From Lachnospiraceae bacterium (GTDB taxonomy: Bacteria; Bacillota; Clostridia; Lachnospirales; Lachnospiraceae): a DNA stretch of 64,000 bases. A program made the translations under genes and the position numbers. The stretch lies in contig CABJBM010000001.1 in NCBI GenBank assembly GCA_902363835.1, positions 124,001-188,000 on the forward strand, given 5' to 3'. The notes beneath the pieces are model-generated. The model searched no databases. It was given only the letters and a program-made list of their open reading frames with translations, and was not told the DNA's origin. Below are positions 60,345 through 64,000 of the stretch, in pieces (positions within the stretch are counted from its first letter, which is position 1; each line of letters opens with the position of its first letter).

Positions 60345-62657
60345 ATGGTGAAATTGTATGACGGCGGGGCTTATCTTGTTCACGGAAGAGAACTGGTTCC
60401 GGAACAGGAAGCTTTAAAAGTGGCTGCCCTTACAGGAAAGGCTGCAGATAAGGCTGAAGCCCAAAAGGGTACCATCGCCTATTCCATTTTAAAGGAACAC
60501 AATACTTCCGATGACATGGAGCATTTGAAGCTCCGTTTTGACTCCATGGCCTCCCACGATATTACATTTGTAGGAATTATCCAGACTGCCCGGGCATCAG
60601 GGCTTACGGAATTTCCTATTCCATACGTTATGACCAACTGCCACAACTCCTTATGCGCAGTGGGCGGCACCATTAATGAGGATGACCACGTATTCGGGCT
60701 TTCCGCCGCAAAAAAATACGGCGGGATCTTTGTTCCCCCTCATATTGCGGTCATTCACCAGTACATGAGGGAAATGATGGCCGGATGCGGCCGGATGATC
60801 CTTGGCTCTGACAGCCATACCCGCTATGGCGCCCTGGGAACCATGGCCATTGGAGAAGGAGGCGGGGAGCTGGTAAAGCAGCTTCTTAAAGATACTTATG
60901 ATGTGGCTTATCCCGACGTTGTGGCCATTTATCTTACAGGAAGTCCCGCGTCTTATGTCGGCCCTCACGATGTGGCTCTGGCCATTATCGGAGCTGTCTT
61001 TCAAAGCGGCTATGTAAAAAACAAGATCATGGAATTTGTAGGGCCTGGAGTGTCTTCCATGGATACGGATTACAGAAACGGCGTGGATGTCATGACAACG
61101 GAAACCACCTGCCTTTCCTCCATCTGGAGAACCGATGAAGACACAAAGGCATATCTGGACCTTCACGGACGGGGGGACTCTTACAAGGAACTGAATCCTG
61201 GAGAAGTGGCTTACTACGATGGCGTCGTGTACGTGGATTTAAGCACAATCAAACCCATGATCGCACTGCCCTTCCACCCAAGCAATACCTATGAAATCGA
61301 TGAACTGAACGAAAATCTGGGCGATATTCTCCGGACCGTGGAACAGGAAGCAGAACGCATTGTGGGAAGTTCCAAAGCAAGCCTCTCCCTGACCGACAAA
61401 ATCGTGAATGGAAAGCTGATGGTCCAGCAGGGAGTGATCGCAGGCTGTGCCGGAGGCAATTATTCCAACGTCATGGCAGCTGCTCATATTCTGACCAATA
61501 AAAACTGTGGAAATGATATTTTTAACTTATCCGTCTATCCTTCCTCCCAGCCGGTGTACATGGATCTGGTGAAAAAGGGAGCCATTTCGGAATTGATGGC
61601 AGCCGGTGCAACGGTTCGCACAGCCTTCTGCGGCCCATGCTTTGGTGCAGGAGATACGCCTTCCAACAATTCCTTAAGCATCCGCCACACCACAAGAAAC
61701 TTCCCCAACAGGGAAGGCTCCAAGCCGGGAAGCGGACAGATTTCCTGTGTCGCCCTTATGGATGCCCGTTCCATTGCGGCAACGGCGGCTAACGGCGGCT
61801 ATCTCACCTCTTCAGAGGGCTATGGAGAGGATTACCATATTCCTGCTTATGATTTTGACCCATCTTCCTATGAAAGACGGGTATATCAGGGCTTTGGAAA
61901 GGCCCAGCCTGAGGTTCCCCTGATTTACGGCCCTAACATCAAGGACTGGCCGGCCATGAGCGCTTTGACAGAAAACATCCTCTTACGGGTATGCTCCAAG
62001 ATCATGGATCCTGTTACCACCACTGATGAGCTGATTCCTTCCGGCGAGACCTCTTCTTACCGTTCCAATCCTCTTGGCCTTGCGGAATTTACATTGTCCC
62101 GCCGTGACCCGGAATATGTGGGGCGTTCCAAAAAGGTAAATGAACTGGAGCAAATCAGAAAAGACGGAAACAATCCCCTAAAAGCCGATCCGTCGCTGGA
62201 ATCTGCATTTAACGCCCTGGGCGCCTACTTAAAACAGCCGGAGCTGAATGCAGGGGAAACAGAGATCGGAAGCATGATTTACGCGGTAAAACCGGGAGAC
62301 GGCTCTGCTCGCGAGCAGGCTGCCAGCTGCCAGAGAGTGCTGGGCGGTCTGGCAAATATTGCGAAAGAGTATGCCACAAAGCGTTACCGTTCCAATGTTA
62401 TGAACTGGGGAATGCTTCCCTTCCTTTTAGATGAAGAACCTGATTTCGAAATAGGAGATTTCATTTATGTACCTGGAATCCGCACTGCCCTTAACGGTGA
62501 TATGAAGCATATTCCCGCCTATGTGGTGAAAAATGAGGAAGGGAATCCGATCCATGAGATAAAGCTGCACATTGCTGCTATGACCCCGGAAGAACGGGAA
62601 ATCGTAAAGGCCGGATGTCTGATCAATTACAATAGAAACAAAAACCAACAACAGTAA
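60345..62657 (+). CDS. Aconitase-family hydratase
   Basis: A 770-residue [4Fe-4S] hydro-lyase, most likely aconitate hydratase converting citrate to isocitrate. Cluster Cys residues lie in [12 protein letters not shown] and [12 protein letters not shown] (C-x2-C). [23 protein letters not shown] and the swivel-domain NWGMLPFLL are family hallmarks. It is shorter than AcnA (~890) and AcnB (~865). Its coupling to gltA supports the citrate assignment. RBS GAGAGGAAAG overlaps the gltA end. Confidence 0.9.
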   Translation: MVKLYDGGAYLVHGRELVPEQEALKVAALTGKAADKAEAQKGTIAYSILKEHNTSDDMEHLKLRFDSMASHDITFVGIIQTARASGLTEFPIPYVMTNCHNSLCAVGGTINEDDHVFGLSAAKKYGGIFVPPHIAVIHQYMREMMAGCGRMILGSDSHTRYGALGTMAIGEGGGELVKQLLKDTYDVAYPDVVAIYLTGSPASYVGPHDVALAIIGAVFQSGYVKNKIMEFVGPGVSSMDTDYRNGVDVMTTETTCLSSIWRTDEDTKAYLDLHGRGDSYKELNPGEVAYYDGVVYVDLSTIKPMIALPFHPSNTYEIDELNENLGDILRTVEQEAERIVGSSKASLSLTDKIVNGKLMVQQGVIAGCAGGNYSNVMAAAHILTNKNCGNDIFNLSVYPSSQPVYMDLVKKGAISELMAAGATVRTAFCGPCFGAGDTPSNNSLSIRHTTRNFPNREGSKPGSGQISCVALMDARSIAATAANGGYLTSSEGYGEDYHIPAYDFDPSSYERRVYQGFGKAQPEVPLIYGPNIKDWPAMSALTENILLRVCSKIMDPVTTTDELIPSGETSSYRSNPLGLAEFTLSRRDPEYVGRSKKVNELEQIRKDGNNPLKADPSLESAFNALGAYLKQPELNAGETEIGSMIYAVKPGDGSAREQAASCQRVLGGLANIAKEYATKRYRSNVMNWGMLPFLLDEEPDFEIGDFIYVPGIRTALNGDMKHIPAYVVKNEEGNPIHEIKLHIAAMTPEEREIVKAGCLINYNRNKNQQQ

Positions 62658-62670
62658 TTTTAAAACAATA

Positions 62671-62728
62671 ACTCCCCTGACATGGGACTGGTGTAAAAAC
62701 CAGAGCCCATTCCGGGGAGCTATATTTT
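62671..62728 (+). terminator. Terminator after the aconitase gene
   Basis: A nested stem: CTCCCC/GGGGAG, ATGGG/CCCAT and CTGGT/ACCAG around a 6-base loop, then ATATTTTTT. It ends at the stop of the converging lipoprotein gene and could serve both. Confidence 0.88.
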
Positions 62729-63871
62729 TTATTTCAGGATTTCTTCTGCCTGCGCATCATCAAGAGTTACATGATAAAACAGTTGGTAAAAGTCCTTTAC
62801 TTCCTGCTTTATATCAACGTTATACTGTTCCGGATAAACCAGATTGCCCAGCCACTGAATTCCGATCATCCGGTTGACAGAAGGCGGACTGCTCATAAAG
62901 CTGTAGGGAACTGGCGGTATCTGATAAACCTTCCCCTCTTTTACTGCATTTAATTCTCCCCAGACCTTATCCGTTGTTATGGTTTGGTACAGGGCTTCAG
63001 AATCCGCAATGATGATATCCGGCTGCCACAGAAGAAGCTGCTCAAAGGATACTTCACTTCCTCCGCCGCTTGATACTTTTTCAATTTTGGCTGCATTTTC
63101 TGCTCCGATCTGTTCTATGACCCGGGCATGAATAGAACCCTCCGCATTGGTATGGAGTCCGTCATCCCCAGAAGCAAAATAGACCGATTTCTTTTCATTT
63201 TCTGCCAGCTGCTTTTTGGCTGTTTCAGACTTTTCCAGTATGTTGCTGCAATAGTCCGCCAGTTTCTTTGCCTGTTCAGTCTCTCCCGTAAGCTCTCCCA
63301 GCTTTTCATAAGCAGAACTCATGGTATCCAGATCCGCCTCTATAAAAATGACCGGCATATTAAGCTGCTCCTGAAGGGCATCCATGTCCTCTTTTACAGT
63401 TTTTTTCGCTTCTCCGATGTCAATGATCACATCCGGACTTTCCGCAATAAGGGCCTCCATATTTAAGTTTGCATTCTTTCCATAAAACTGGCCGAATTTG
63501 GGAAGTGCCCAATATTTTTCATCTATATACTGCTTTGCACCCTCAGAAAAATCAGAAGCAAGTCCTGACAGCTTATCTGGACAAAGGGTATAAAGCACGA
63601 TCTGTGCCAAAGGCCCGGAAGGAGCAATCTTATTAATTTCCTTTGGCAGTGTAACTTCTCTTCCTGCCGAATCCGTGAACACTCTGGTATCTGACTGTGC
63701 CCCTGCTTCGCTCTTACTTTCTGTTTCTGCCTGAGTTTCCACTTTTACAGACGCCGTTGATTCTGCCTGACTGGCCGGAACCTCCTTGCCGCTTCCTTTT
63801 TGGCAGCCATTTGCCAGCACTGCAGCAGCAAGGAACGCAGCAAGCACCAGCCCCTTTTTTATTTTTTTCAT
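62729..63871 (-). CDS. Metal-chelate (siderophore/cobalamin-type) ABC transporter binding lipoprotein
   Basis: A 380-residue exported protein. The lipobox is LANGC (about residue 23), followed by a Ser/Glu/Thr linker to about residue 65, then a FepB/BtuF-type periplasmic-binding fold: RVFTDSAGREVTLPKEINKI, LIAESPDVIIDIG, and LLLWQPDIIIADSEALYQTI. Ligand could be ferric siderophore, haem, cobalamin or molybdate-like; not decidable here. The ATG at 63871 (GGAGGATCAT upstream) is chosen over one 12 bp earlier. It follows another gene by 35 bp, so it belongs to an operon running in from the right. Confidence 0.87.
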   Translation of the reverse strand: MKKIKKGLVLAAFLAAAVLANGCQKGSGKEVPASQAESTASVKVETQAETESKSEAGAQSDTRVFTDSAGREVTLPKEINKIAPSGPLAQIVLYTLCPDKLSGLASDFSEGAKQYIDEKYWALPKFGQFYGKNANLNMEALIAESPDVIIDIGEAKKTVKEDMDALQEQLNMPVIFIEADLDTMSSAYEKLGELTGETEQAKKLADYCSNILEKSETAKKQLAENEKKSVYFASGDDGLHTNAEGSIHARVIEQIGAENAAKIEKVSSGGGSEVSFEQLLLWQPDIIIADSEALYQTITTDKVWGELNAVKEGKVYQIPPVPYSFMSSPPSVNRMIGIQWLGNLVYPEQYNVDIKQEVKDFYQLFYHVTLDDAQAEEILK

Positions 63872-63906
63872 ATGATCCTCCATTCTGCCGCTTTTGCGGC
63901 CTATAT

Positions 63907-64000
63907 CTATTTTAGGGAAAGCCTTACCGGCAAACCGGAACGGATTACCGCCTTGTGCTCTCCTTTTTTAACAAATTCCTCTGTAAGCTTTTTATCTGTA
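63907..64000 (-). CDS. C-terminal end of an unidentified gene
   Basis: An open frame enters from the right edge and ends at TAG (63909-63907). It encodes about 30 residues, including KKGEHKAVIRSGLPVRLSLK. Too short to assign. Its co-direction and 35-bp gap to the binding-lipoprotein gene suggest the same operon. Confidence 0.5.
   Translation of the reverse strand, partial: TDKKLTEEFVKKGEHKAVIRSGLPVRLSLK

Noticed and set aside
1..64000. Prophage, insertion sequence, toxin-antitoxin or defence system
   Set aside because: No integrase, transposase, restriction, toxin or phage structural gene was found; the content is core chromosome.

Overview
The window looks like chromosome from a spore-forming, anaerobic Gram-positive bacterium of the Lachnospiraceae type (Lacrimispora / Clostridium cluster XIVa would fit). 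The evidence is the sporulation genes (yqfC, yqfD, spoIVA, a partial spoVB-like flippase gene), the Firmicute housekeeping gene order, strong AGGAGG-type ribosome binding sites and sigma-A promoters. The genus is an inference. Nearly everything is core chromosome on the minus strand; only prs and the gltA/aconitase pair are on the plus strand. There is no prophage, CRISPR array, insertion sequence or rRNA/tRNA gene.

Layout, left to right. 0-4.4 kb: flippase (partial), DUF3048 lipoprotein, ybeY, phoH-like, yqfD, yqfC, read leftward from a sporulation-type promoter. 4.6-11 kb: rpsU, alaS with a small membrane protein gene, an LprI-like surface protein, rnhA and a beta-CASP nuclease. 11-15 kb: spoIVA, an FGGY sugar kinase and the broken remnant of a second FGGY kinase. 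15-19.9 kb: a complete branched-chain amino acid ABC transporter (livJ-H-M-G-F order of transcription). 19.9-24.3 kb: DUF512 radical SAM protein, der, plsY, gpsA. 24.5-25.7 kb: an unusually long PRPP synthetase. 25.8-33.4 kb: the classic ylxM-ffh-rpsP-khpA-rimM-trmD-rplS-lepB-rbgA-rnhB-yraN-pgeF block. 33.5-37.7 kb: a hydrolase, a VOC protein, serS, and a pyridoxal-kinase/ECF transporter pair. 37.8-58.7 kb: one long co-directional cluster read tepA-ftsK-fhs-murE-murF-priA-def-fmt-metallopeptidase-rsmB-rlmN-prpC-prkC-rsgA-rpe-thiN, combining cell-wall synthesis, translation initiation, rRNA modification and Ser/Thr signalling. 59-62.7 kb: citrate synthase and an aconitase-type hydratase. 62.7-64 kb: a metal-chelate binding lipoprotein and the end of another gene.

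The most interesting content is not a gene but two families of small structured repeats. Family 1 is a 51-52 bp unit with two short hairpins. Eleven units sit at six gene junctions between 38.4 and 51.9 kb, all in the one long cluster and none seen elsewhere in the window. The hairpin arms differ between loci but stay complementary, so the structure is conserved by compensatory change. The two ends of each insertion carry a locus-specific purine-rich direct repeat that at several loci is the Shine-Dalgarno region of the next gene. In one reading frame the unit is open, and it extends the N termini of ThiN and RsmB and the C terminus of Fmt. Family 2 is a ~105 bp element found just upstream of the yqfC and prpC ribosome binding sites; its terminal hairpin also shows compensatory changes. 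Together they suggest mobile or expanding RNA-structure elements that insert next to ribosome binding sites without destroying them.
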